DNA from: ZC4RG30 sp046347045
GTDB taxonomy: Bacteria; Pseudomonadota; Gammaproteobacteria; Steroidobacterales; Steroidobacteraceae
Direction: 5' to 3'
Length of the DNA stretch: 64,000 bases
Assembly: GCA_046347045.1 (NCBI GenBank)
Contig: JAXMGX010000007.1
Coordinates: 1 to 64,000, forward strand
The notes under the pieces were generated by a model. It was given only the letters and a program-made list of their open reading frames with translations. It did no database searches and was not told the origin of the DNA. This document shows, piece after piece, positions 17,221 to 24,849 of the stretch (positions are counted from its first letter, which is position 1; every line of letters begins with the position of its first letter). The position numbers were made by a program, and so were the translations under genes.

Positions 17221-17631
17221 ATGAAATCCATCCCCCTGACGGCCCTGGCCTTGCCGTTGCTGCTGCAGGCCTGCGCCTCGCACCGCCCCTCCGAGGAAGT
17301 CACCGCGCAGATGGCGCGCACTCAGGCCGTGCTGCAGCAGGCCGAGCGCAGCGGCGCCGCCCGGGCATCGCTGCCTGAACTCGAGCAGGCCAAGGACAAG
17401 TACGCGCGCGCGCAGGCCGAACTGGACAAGAAATCCGACGCCGGCGACCGCGAGGCGCTGCTGCTGGCCAAACAGGCAGAGGTCGACGCCCAGTACGCCA
17501 GCGCGCGCACGCAGTCCACCGCGCAGGAAGCCGCGGCCCGGCAGTTGCAACGCGGCGTCGACACGCTGCGGATCGAAAAGGAACGCGATGCGGCCACGCC
17601 GCCGGCCGCGGCGCCGGCTGCCACGCCGTAA
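17221..17631 (+). CDS. DUF4398-domain lipoprotein
   Basis: 136 residues from the ATG at 17221. Lipobox LLQAC at residues 14-18, then an almost wholly helical, Ala/Glu/Gln/Lys-rich chain (LPELEQAKDKYARAQAELDKK) typical of DUF4398, expected to form a coiled coil in the periplasm, and an Ala/Pro tail. Ten base pairs separate it from the OmpA-domain lipoprotein gene, whose own N-terminus has the same kind of helical segment, so the two are probably made together and may associate. Confidence 0.8.
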   Translation: MKSIPLTALALPLLLQACASHRPSEEVTAQMARTQAVLQQAERSGAARASLPELEQAKDKYARAQAELDKKSDAGDREALLLAKQAEVDAQYASARTQSTAQEAAARQLQRGVDTLRIEKERDAATPPAAAPAATP

Positions 17632-17641
17632 GGAGATGCAG

Positions 17642-18523
17642 ATGAAATCCACACTCAACCTGGCGCTCGCGGCCGCGGTCGCAATGGTGCTGACTGCCTG
17701 CGGATCCACGCCGGCGCACGAGGACGAGCTCGCATCAGCTCGCGACGCGATCTCGCAGGTCGAGACCTCGCAGGATGCCGGCAGGTTCGCCGCGGCGGAG
17801 ATCTCGGCTGCGCATGAATCGCTGCGCGAAGCAGAGCGGCTGGCCAGGGAACACAAGTCACGGAAGGAAGTGCACCAGGCTGCCTACGTCGCGCGGCGCC
17901 ATGCAGACATCGCCGCCGAGCAGATCGCGAAAGGTCAGGCGGAAGAAAAAACCGCCGCGGCCGAACAGGCGCGGCAGCGCGTGTTGCTGCAGGCCCGTGA
18001 GGAGGAAGCGGCGCGCGCGAAGGCGCAGGCCGATGCCGCGCGCCAACAGGCCGAGTCCGAACGTCAGCAGGCGCAGATGCGGGCCGAGGCCGCGCAGAAC
18101 GAAGCTGCGGCGCTGGCCGAACAGCTGCGCGACCTGCAGGCGAAGCAGACCGACCGCGGACTGGTGCTCACCCTGGGTGACGTGCTCTTCGATACGGGCA
18201 AGGCCACGCTCAAGCCCGGCGCGGCCAGCACCATCGACCGGCTGGCGCAGTTTCTGGAGCGTGCACCGGATCGCTCGGTGGCCATCGAAGGCCACACCGA
18301 CAGCGTCGGCGGGGAGGACTACAACCTGCGGCTCTCCGAAGCGCGCGCGGATTCGGTGAAGGCGGCCCTGGTAGCCAAGGGCATCGATGCCCGGCGCGTA
18401 ACGACGATGGGCAAGGGTGAAGGAGAGCCTGTGGCCGGCAACGACAATGCGGCCGGTCGACAACAGAACCGACGCGTGGAAATCATCGTGTCCAATCCAC
18501 CTTCGGTTGCGCAGCAGCAATGA
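17642..18523 (+). CDS. OmpA-family lipoprotein with DUF4398-like coiled coil
   Basis: 293 residues with an AAGGAGA site. Lipobox LTAC around residues 17-20. Residues about 25-170 are a long charged coiled coil resembling DUF4398. The C-terminal OmpA/MotB peptidoglycan-binding domain starts near DVLFDTGKATLKPGA and includes IEGHTDSVGGEDYNLRLSEARADSV and the basic NRRVEI. It should tether the outer membrane to peptidoglycan. It is the second gene of a two-gene unit with the shorter lipoprotein. Confidence 0.9.
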   Translation: MKSTLNLALAAAVAMVLTACGSTPAHEDELASARDAISQVETSQDAGRFAAAEISAAHESLREAERLAREHKSRKEVHQAAYVARRHADIAAEQIAKGQAEEKTAAAEQARQRVLLQAREEEAARAKAQADAARQQAESERQQAQMRAEAAQNEAAALAEQLRDLQAKQTDRGLVLTLGDVLFDTGKATLKPGAASTIDRLAQFLERAPDRSVAIEGHTDSVGGEDYNLRLSEARADSVKAALVAKGIDARRVTTMGKGEGEPVAGNDNAAGRQQNRRVEIIVSNPPSVAQQQ

Positions 18524-18581
18524 GTTGAAGGTGGATTCGGGTATATGCTGGAAGCCGGGCATTGAGGCAAGGAGTTACGCC

Positions 18582-18956
18582 ATGCGAATCACGCTGTCGC
18601 TCCGTATCGGCGCTGTGATGGGTTTGATCGTTGCGTTGCCGGCGCTGGCACACCATGGCTGGTCCGGCCAGAGTGCCACCCAGTCGCAAGTCACCGGCAA
18701 GGTGCAAAAGCCCGTGAACCTCAATGGCCCGCACGCCACGATGCAGATCGTCGCGGAGGGTCAGGTGTGGGATGTGACACTGGCGCCGCCGGCGCGTACC
18801 CAGGCGGCGGGCCTCACGCCCACGACGCTGAAGGTCGGGGACACCGTTACGATTCTCGGCAATCGCAGCAGCGATCCGAAGCGCTTCGAGATGAAGACGG
18901 TGCGCGTGACCGCGGGCGCGAAGAACTACGACGTCTATCCCGACCGCATCAAGTGA
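18582..18956 (+). CDS. DUF6152-like secreted protein
   Basis: 124 residues with an AAGGAG site. The signal peptide ends in PALAHHGWS; the HHGWS motif at the mature N-terminus is characteristic of DUF6152 proteins and could bind a metal through its two His. The rest is a small beta-rich domain (ITGKVQKPVNLNGPHATMQI-type strands). The next gene overlaps by 4 bp (GTGA) and encodes a membrane protein, so the two likely act together. Function unknown. Confidence 0.7.
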   Translation: MRITLSLRIGAVMGLIVALPALAHHGWSGQSATQSQVTGKVQKPVNLNGPHATMQIVAEGQVWDVTLAPPARTQAAGLTPTTLKVGDTVTILGNRSSDPKRFEMKTVRVTAGAKNYDVYPDRIK

Positions 18957-19438
18957 CCGAACTGCTGACGTGGCTCGAGGGCTCGGCCCTCGGCCAGGCC
19001 GTGCGCGGCGCTGGCGTCTGGAGCTACGCCTTCATCAACCTGGTGCACATCGTCGGTGTGGCCTCGCTGTTCGGTTCCGTTGTGATGCTCGACCTGAAGC
19101 TGCTCGGTTGCTTCGCGCGAACAGAGTTGCAGGCAATCTCGCGGCCGACGGTGACGCTGGCCGCTACGGGCTTCATGATCGCTGCCGCCAGCGGCGTATG
19201 CCTGCTCGCCACCAACGCCACCGAATACCGCAGCAATCCGTTCCTGCTGGTGAAATTCGCGGCCATCTTCGTCGCGCTGGCGAACATGGCCGCAATCCAC
19301 GCAACAAGCGCGTGGCGGCAACATCGCTCCCGCGCGCTTTCCCCACAGCAACGACTGCAATTGGGCATCGGCGGCGGAATCTCGCTGGCCGCGTGGTCCA
19401 CCGCGCTCACCGCCGGGCGCATGCTCGGCTACTGGTAA
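18953..19438 (+). CDS. DUF6644-like integral membrane protein
   Basis: 161 residues from a GTG start that overlaps the previous stop (GTGA). Four to five hydrophobic segments; NLVHIVGVASLFGSVVMLDLKLLG and KFAAIFVALANMAAIH contain membrane-embedded His residues, as in small haem- or quinone-binding membrane proteins, but no haem binding is shown. Family members commonly sit beside DUF6152 genes. The longer upstream frame is open but begins inside the DUF6152 gene and is not used here. Confidence 0.7.
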   Translation: MTELLTWLEGSALGQAVRGAGVWSYAFINLVHIVGVASLFGSVVMLDLKLLGCFARTELQAISRPTVTLAATGFMIAAASGVCLLATNATEYRSNPFLLVKFAAIFVALANMAAIHATSAWRQHRSRALSPQQRLQLGIGGGISLAAWSTALTAGRMLGYW

Positions 19439-19442
19439 CTTC

Positions 19443-20528
19443 TCAGTCCTTGCGCCGGCGCTTCGGCACGAAAGCCAGGAAGCGGCGCGGATTGTCCACG
19501 GTGATCTTGTGCAGCACCTCATCGTTGAGACCGGCTGCCTTCAGGCGCGGCAGGAATGCGGTGATGGGGCGTCCATAACCCCTGGAGGCGTCACCCGATA
19601 TCAGGATGTGATCGGTGAATCCGGCCTCGACCAGCGCCATGACCAGCGGCACCACGGGCACATCACTGCCGGCGCCGCCGCCCTGCCGATCGAACCCCAC
19701 ATACCCACCGCGGCGGCAGATGGTCTTGTGCACGTACACCGCCGGATCGGCGAGATTGCCCAGGTGCCCGATGCAGACGCGCCGCGGATCGACGCCGGCA
19801 TCCTCGAGCAGGTCGAGCTGTTCGAGCGCGGACTTGCCGGGGATGCCGGTGTGGGTGAACACCGGAAGATTCGTCGCCACATGCGCCTTGCCCACGGCAC
19901 GGAACACCTTGCGCTCGATCGCGGTGATCTCGTCCCATGAACCGATTTCGCCGAACACGCCTGCCGGATATTCATCCACCTGGCGGATCAGCTCGCGCAC
20001 GAGCTGCTCTTCGTTCAGGGTCGCAACGCGTTGCGGGTAAAACGGCTGCGTGTAGAAGCCCGCGCCCTTGATCACGGGCAGGCCCGAGCGTTTCGCGGCA
20101 TTGCGGATGAATTCGAGGTCCATGCCGGCCCCTTCGAGCCCCGCATCGACGATGCAGGCCACGCCCTCGCGTTGCGCGGTGCGCAGCTCCTCGGCCATCA
20201 GTTCGACACTGCGCATGGGGTCGGCGCCGCGCGGCGCGGGCGGAGGCCCCTGCGGACGCTGCGAGGGCGGCGCGCCCTGCGCCACGAGCACGGCGGCAGC
20301 GGCCGCGCGGAAGCGGTCCATGAAATCCGGCCCCAACGACAGATGCTCGTGAAACAGCGTGGCACCGCCCGCGAGGTCGGCAGGCGCATAGTCCTTGAAC
20401 AAGGTGCGAATGATTGCGCCATTCGGAAAGGCCGGACTCTGGGCCAGCGCCGCGCGTGGCGCCGCGGCCAGTGCCGCCGATCCCAGGCCCAGCACCTGTA
20501 GTGCCTCACGGCGATTCAAGCTGCCCAT
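19443..20528 (-). CDS. Tat-exported phosphotriesterase-family hydrolase
   Basis: 361 residues from the ATG at 20528, with GGGAGGGG upstream. The N-terminus NRREALQVLG followed by an Ala-rich stretch is a Tat signal. Amidohydrolase metal-site landmarks follow in order: FHEHLS (HxH), a Glu in VFGEIGSWDE where phosphotriesterase has a carboxylated Lys, FTHTG, IGHLGN and LISGDAS (the final Asp). A Glu at the bridging position matches the PHP subgroup, whose members act on lactones or phosphoesters. Substrate unknown. An insert rich in Pro/Arg follows the HxH region. Confidence 0.83.
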   Translation of the reverse strand: MGSLNRREALQVLGLGSAALAAAPRAALAQSPAFPNGAIIRTLFKDYAPADLAGGATLFHEHLSLGPDFMDRFRAAAAAVLVAQGAPPSQRPQGPPPAPRGADPMRSVELMAEELRTAQREGVACIVDAGLEGAGMDLEFIRNAAKRSGLPVIKGAGFYTQPFYPQRVATLNEEQLVRELIRQVDEYPAGVFGEIGSWDEITAIERKVFRAVGKAHVATNLPVFTHTGIPGKSALEQLDLLEDAGVDPRRVCIGHLGNLADPAVYVHKTICRRGGYVGFDRQGGGAGSDVPVVPLVMALVEAGFTDHILISGDASRGYGRPITAFLPRLKAAGLNDEVLHKITVDNPRRFLAFVPKRRRKD

Positions 20529-20698
20529 ACCCCTCCCGCCGATTTTCGATTGTCGCCGCGCATCTTCACGCAAAGCCGCTGGCGACGCCAAACGCAGCCG
20601 CAAAGTAGGCCTCACCCTACGACTGCTGGCGCTTTCCGACCCTTCCCGCTTCCCGGGCGCCGGCCTCAGGCTTTGGCAAAACCAACAAGGAGACTGAC

Positions 20699-20851
20699 AT
20701 GGGGATTCTGCGGTTCCTGGGCGCGGCCGTCATCATCCTGTGGCTGGTGCTGTGGCTGGCGGTGAAAGTGACCTTCGGTGCCATCCACCTGCTGGTGGTG
20801 CTGGGCATCGCGCTGATGCTGCTGGGATTCCTGAGGTCCACGCCGCGCTGA
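20699..20851 (+). CDS. Small lmo0937/DUF5670-like membrane protein
   Basis: 50 residues, preceded by AAGGAGA. The sequence is nearly all hydrophobic: AAVIILWLVLWLAVKVTFG, then IHLLVVLGIALMLLGFL and a short basic tail RSTPR, i.e. two membrane helices with a central VTFGAIHLL motif, the signature of this stress-associated family. It is too short for most ORF thresholds. Confidence 0.8.
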   Translation: MGILRFLGAAVIILWLVLWLAVKVTFGAIHLLVVLGIALMLLGFLRSTPR

Positions 20852-20871
20852 TGCTGGTACATTAGCGATGA

Positions 20872-23184
20872 ATGGGGGGACGAAGCACATTCATAGCGCT
20901 GTGCCTGTTGCTGGGCAGCAGCGCCACCGCGCTGGCGCAGCACGCCACGGGCGCCGATCTGTTCAGCGGCGAACAGGCCTTCCAGAACTACTGCGCCAAC
21001 TGCCATGGCAAGGCCGGCAACCAGATCGCCAATGTCGATCTGGGCCATGGTGTGTTTCGAAGGCCCTACACCGACGGGCAACTCACCGACATCCTGATGA
21101 AGGGAATTCCGGGCACGCCGATGCCGGCGACGCCGAACCTGTCTTCGACGCAGGCGCAGCAGATCGTGGCCTATCTGCGCAGCCGCGCGGTACTGAAGGA
21201 TGTGGCGGCCACTGGCGATGCGGCGCGCGGCCGGCAACTGTTCGCAGGCAAGGGTCAGTGCCTCACCTGCCATCGCGTGGGTGGCGAAGGATCGAGGCTG
21301 GGCCCGGAGCTGTCGCGCATCGGTCTGTTGCGAACTTCCGACCAGCTCGCCGAATCGCTGCTGGAGCCGGATCGGGAGGTACAGCCGGCCAACCGCTGGT
21401 ACGCATTGACGACCAAAGCCGGCGAGCTCGCGCGCGGCCGGCTGCTGAACCGGGATTCATTCACCGTGCAGATGCTGGACGACAAGGAGCAGCTTCGCTC
21501 CTTCAACCGCGCTGACCTCGCCAGCGAGTCGTTCCTGCCCTCCCCCATGCCCTCCGTGCGCGGCACGCTGAAGAACGAGGAACTTGCAGATGTGGTGCGA
21601 TACCTCACTACGCTGCGCGGCGGCGCGGCGTCCCTGCCGGCACTGCCGCCACCGCGCCCGCTCGCCGACACGGCCGCCAACTGGCTGAGCTATTCGCGCG
21701 ACTACGCCAACCAGCGACACAGCCCGCTCGACCAGATCAACGCCGCCAATGCCGGCAAACTGCAGCTTCAGTGGGCATGGCAGTCGCGTTCGCTCGAGAA
21801 ATTCGAGGCCACGCCACTGGTGGTCGATGGCGTGATGTACACGGTGCAGGCGCCAAACGACGTGGTGGCGCTGGATGCGGCCACGGGTCGCCTCTTCTGG
21901 ACGTATTCGCACCAGCCCGCGCCCGCGCGCACCTGCTGCGGCCGCGTGAACCGCGGACTGGCCATCCAGGGCGACACGCTGTACATGGGCACCGTGGACG
22001 CGCATCTGCTGGCCATCGATGCGAAGAGCGGCCAGCTTCAATGGGACACCGTCGTGGCCGATGCGGCCGCGCAGTACTCCATCACCATGCCGCCACTGGT
22101 GGTGAACGACAAGGTGATCATCGGCACGGCCGGCGGCGACATGGGCGTGCGCGGCTTCGTGGCCGCGTACGATGCAAGGACCGGTCACGAGGTCTGGAGG
22201 TTCCACACCATCCCGGGTCCTGGCGAGGCGGGGCATGACACCTGGTCCGGCGATTCCTGGCAGAAGGGCGGCGCGGCGATCTGGAATCATGGCGCGTACG
22301 ATGCCGGCGCAAACCTCGTGTACTTCGGCACCGGCAACCCGGCGCCCGACTGGGATGGTCGCACGCGACTCGGCGACAATCTCTACAGCGACAGCGTCAT
22401 CGCGCTGGATGCCGACACCGGCAAACTGAAATGGCACTACCAGTTCACGCCGCACGACGAGCTGGACTACGACTCCACGCAGGTGCCGCTGCTGGCGGAT
22501 ATCGCCTGGCGCGGCACGCCCCGCAAGGTGATGCTCTGGGCCAACCGCAATGGGCTCATGTACGTACTCGATCGCATCACCGGCGAATTCCTGCTGGGCA
22601 AGCCCTATGTCGAAGTGAACTGGATGGACGGCTTCGATGCGAAAGGCCGTCCGCATCGCGTGCCGGGCATGATCCCGACGCCGCAGGGCACGCTGGTTCG
22701 CCCGCATGTGCATGGCGCCATCAACTGGGCGCCGCCGGCGTACAGTCCGCGCACCGGCCTCTTCTACGTGGCGCATTGGGAGCATTCGGGCATCATGGCC
22801 GTCGAGGGCCAGTTCCCGCGCGCGGTGGGCGTGAACACGCGCCAGACCACCATGGGCGACGTGAACCTCGAACCCTTCCTCAACAATGAAGACGAGGCTC
22901 GCGGCGTGATCCGCGCCTATGACCCCGCGACGCTGCGACCGGTGTGGGAATATCCGCTGGGCAACATCACTTGGGGCGGAACCCTTTCCACGGCCGGCGA
23001 TGTGGTGTTCGGTGGCGGCAAGGACGGTTACTTCGTCGCGCTGGATGCGAAGACGGGCAAGCTGCTGTGGAAGGCGGCGCTCGGCGGCCAGGTGAACGCC
23101 GGTGCGATGACCTATGCGGTGAACGGCCGGCAGTACGTGGCAATCGCCGCGGGCACCACGCTATTCACCTTCGCGCTGCCCTGA
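20872..23184 (+). CDS. Di-haem PQQ-dependent dehydrogenase, haem domains at the N-terminus
   Basis: 770 residues with a signal peptide ending near ALAQ. Two cytochrome c domains come first: CANCH at residues 41-45 and CLTCH at 130-134. From about residue 255 a PQQ beta-propeller follows, with NQRHSPLDQIN, an adjacent Cys pair at 355-356 (RTCCG, like the vicinal disulfide of quinoprotein alcohol dehydrogenases) and propeller repeats such as VVALDAATGRLFWTY. Electrons from an alcohol or similar substrate would pass from PQQ to the haems. Quinohaemoprotein alcohol dehydrogenases usually carry one haem at the C-terminus, so this order is unusual. Confidence 0.88.
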   Translation: MGGRSTFIALCLLLGSSATALAQHATGADLFSGEQAFQNYCANCHGKAGNQIANVDLGHGVFRRPYTDGQLTDILMKGIPGTPMPATPNLSSTQAQQIVAYLRSRAVLKDVAATGDAARGRQLFAGKGQCLTCHRVGGEGSRLGPELSRIGLLRTSDQLAESLLEPDREVQPANRWYALTTKAGELARGRLLNRDSFTVQMLDDKEQLRSFNRADLASESFLPSPMPSVRGTLKNEELADVVRYLTTLRGGAASLPALPPPRPLADTAANWLSYSRDYANQRHSPLDQINAANAGKLQLQWAWQSRSLEKFEATPLVVDGVMYTVQAPNDVVALDAATGRLFWTYSHQPAPARTCCGRVNRGLAIQGDTLYMGTVDAHLLAIDAKSGQLQWDTVVADAAAQYSITMPPLVVNDKVIIGTAGGDMGVRGFVAAYDARTGHEVWRFHTIPGPGEAGHDTWSGDSWQKGGAAIWNHGAYDAGANLVYFGTGNPAPDWDGRTRLGDNLYSDSVIALDADTGKLKWHYQFTPHDELDYDSTQVPLLADIAWRGTPRKVMLWANRNGLMYVLDRITGEFLLGKPYVEVNWMDGFDAKGRPHRVPGMIPTPQGTLVRPHVHGAINWAPPAYSPRTGLFYVAHWEHSGIMAVEGQFPRAVGVNTRQTTMGDVNLEPFLNNEDEARGVIRAYDPATLRPVWEYPLGNITWGGTLSTAGDVVFGGGKDGYFVALDAKTGKLLWKAALGGQVNAGAMTYAVNGRQYVAIAAGTTLFTFALP

Positions 23185-23229
23185 TTTGCGCCGCGCTGCT
23201 GCGCGCCGCGGCAGCCTCCGCGCCAGACG

Positions 23230-24744
23230 CTATTCCAGTGATCCCAGAATATTCTGGTACTTCTCGATGTACCAGCGGTTCTCGTTGTTGTAGCGCGGAA
23301 TCGCGATGGGCCGGATTTCATCGGCCGTCTCTTTCCAGAGGCAGGGGCATTCGACCCGTTCTTCCGGAGACTCTCCCGGCGCACGCAGGTCAGCCAGCTC
23401 CACGTTCATCCGCTGGATGACCTTGTACAGCTTGTTCACGTTCTTCGGGCCGCCGTTGTACGCCGCAACGGGGAAGATGCCGAGCACCTTCATGTTGCCG
23501 TGGTAGGCCTCGCGGATATCGGCGCGCATCTGCGCGAGCTCGATGTCGAACAGGCAGATCGCGGCCTTCATCGCATTCAGCAGGTTGGTGGCCCCGCGCT
23601 CGAAATCCGGATCGATGCGCGCCTCGGGGCAGCGCCGCACCACCATCGAATAGGTGCCATTGCGCCGCTTGTTGGTGAACTGCATGGGACCGATGGCCGC
23701 GGCCCGCGACACGCTGTAGCGGTAGGCCTCGTCCTTCTTCAGCCCGTACTGGCTCAGCACCTCGTTGAACGCCTCGGCACCCTTCGAGATGAAATCCCCG
23801 TCATCGGTCTGCTCGATGATGGCCAGCGTGGTGATGACTTCCGGCGGCACCACATCGGCCATCAACTCGCCCGGAAAGGCCCGCGACGGCGCTTTGGCCG
23901 CGCGCAGATCCTCCACGGCCTTGCGCGCGGTGGACAGCAGGTAGTCGCGGCCGCCGGCAATGAACAGCGGATCCAGCGTGTCCTCGGTGAATGGCAGGTA
24001 CACGATGGGCTTCGCCGTGGCGGCGACCTCTCGCCAGCGCTTCTTCTTCAGCAGGTCGTTGTCGAACACGGGGAACTTGCGCCCGTACACCTTCAACGGC
24101 TCGCCATCCTTGGTGAACGCGAACATCAGGCGCTCGGCGCCGGTGCCTTTCACGTGGCGCGCTTCGATGCCAGGCGTCCGCAGCAGGAAATTCATCGGGC
24201 GTCCACCCGGCTTCCACTTCACCGGCGGCCGCGGAATCTCGAGCTGCGCGATGGTCCAGGCCATCTTCGCCTCGCTCCACAAGGCAAAGGCCACGGGCCG
24301 GCCGCGCAATGTCTCGCGCTTGCCCTTGCCCGTGAAGACGTACTGGAGCTGCACGCTCTTCAGCAGGGCCTGCGCTTCGGCGACCAGGTCGTGGATCACC
24401 TCATGGCGCGGCTTGGCCTGCACCACCACTTCGGCCAGCTCGTGGCTGGAGGGCGGAGGTTCGGTGTGTTCGGATTCCGCAACCGCCAGGGGCACCTCGC
24501 CTTCCTCGGGCTTCGCGGTGGGCGGCACGGTGTCCTCCGCAACGTGCTCCTCGCGCACCTCGGCTTCTGCCGCGGGTTCGGCCACGGGTTCGGCCGCGCT
24601 CTCGTCCTCCATGACGACGGCCTCTTCATCGCCCTCTTCGTTTACAGAGGGCGTGGCGCAGGCCGCGCAGAACAGGAAACAGAGGGCAAACAGGGATTGG
24701 AACGCGTGTCGGAGGGTCATGATGCAGGTAACGAAACCTGCCAT
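23230..24744 (-). CDS. Lytic-transglycosylase-like lipoprotein with acidic linker
   Basis: 504 residues from the ATG at 24744, chosen for the GGTGA upstream; an ATG at 24720 is also possible. A hydrophobic stretch ends LFCAAC, a plausible lipobox. Residues about 30-115 are an acidic, Pro-containing, disordered linker. The C-terminal domain keeps SLT-type features: AAAIGPMQFTN, GTYSMVV, GATNLLNAMKAAICLFDIEL and VAAYNGGPKNVNKLYK. A Glu in TLAIIEQTDDGDF is the likely catalytic residue (inference). It probably cleaves peptidoglycan; the middle region is not recognised. Confidence 0.7.
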   Translation of the reverse strand: MAGFVTCIMTLRHAFQSLFALCFLFCAACATPSVNEEGDEEAVVMEDESAAEPVAEPAAEAEVREEHVAEDTVPPTAKPEEGEVPLAVAESEHTEPPPSSHELAEVVVQAKPRHEVIHDLVAEAQALLKSVQLQYVFTGKGKRETLRGRPVAFALWSEAKMAWTIAQLEIPRPPVKWKPGGRPMNFLLRTPGIEARHVKGTGAERLMFAFTKDGEPLKVYGRKFPVFDNDLLKKKRWREVAATAKPIVYLPFTEDTLDPLFIAGGRDYLLSTARKAVEDLRAAKAPSRAFPGELMADVVPPEVITTLAIIEQTDDGDFISKGAEAFNEVLSQYGLKKDEAYRYSVSRAAAIGPMQFTNKRRNGTYSMVVRRCPEARIDPDFERGATNLLNAMKAAICLFDIELAQMRADIREAYHGNMKVLGIFPVAAYNGGPKNVNKLYKVIQRMNVELADLRAPGESPEERVECPCLWKETADEIRPIAIPRYNNENRWYIEKYQNILGSLE

Positions 24745-24849
24745 GATTAAGTCACCCCGCGCAATGCTCGCGATCAATCCCCGTGACGGAGTAAACGCAT
24801 TTGCCGCGGGCAAGCCCCGATGCGGCGGTGCACCGCCGCTGCACCCTCT

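Noticed and set aside
15858..17321. 487-codon minus-strand frame over dinB
   Set aside because: Antisense shadow; dinB carries all Y-family motifs.
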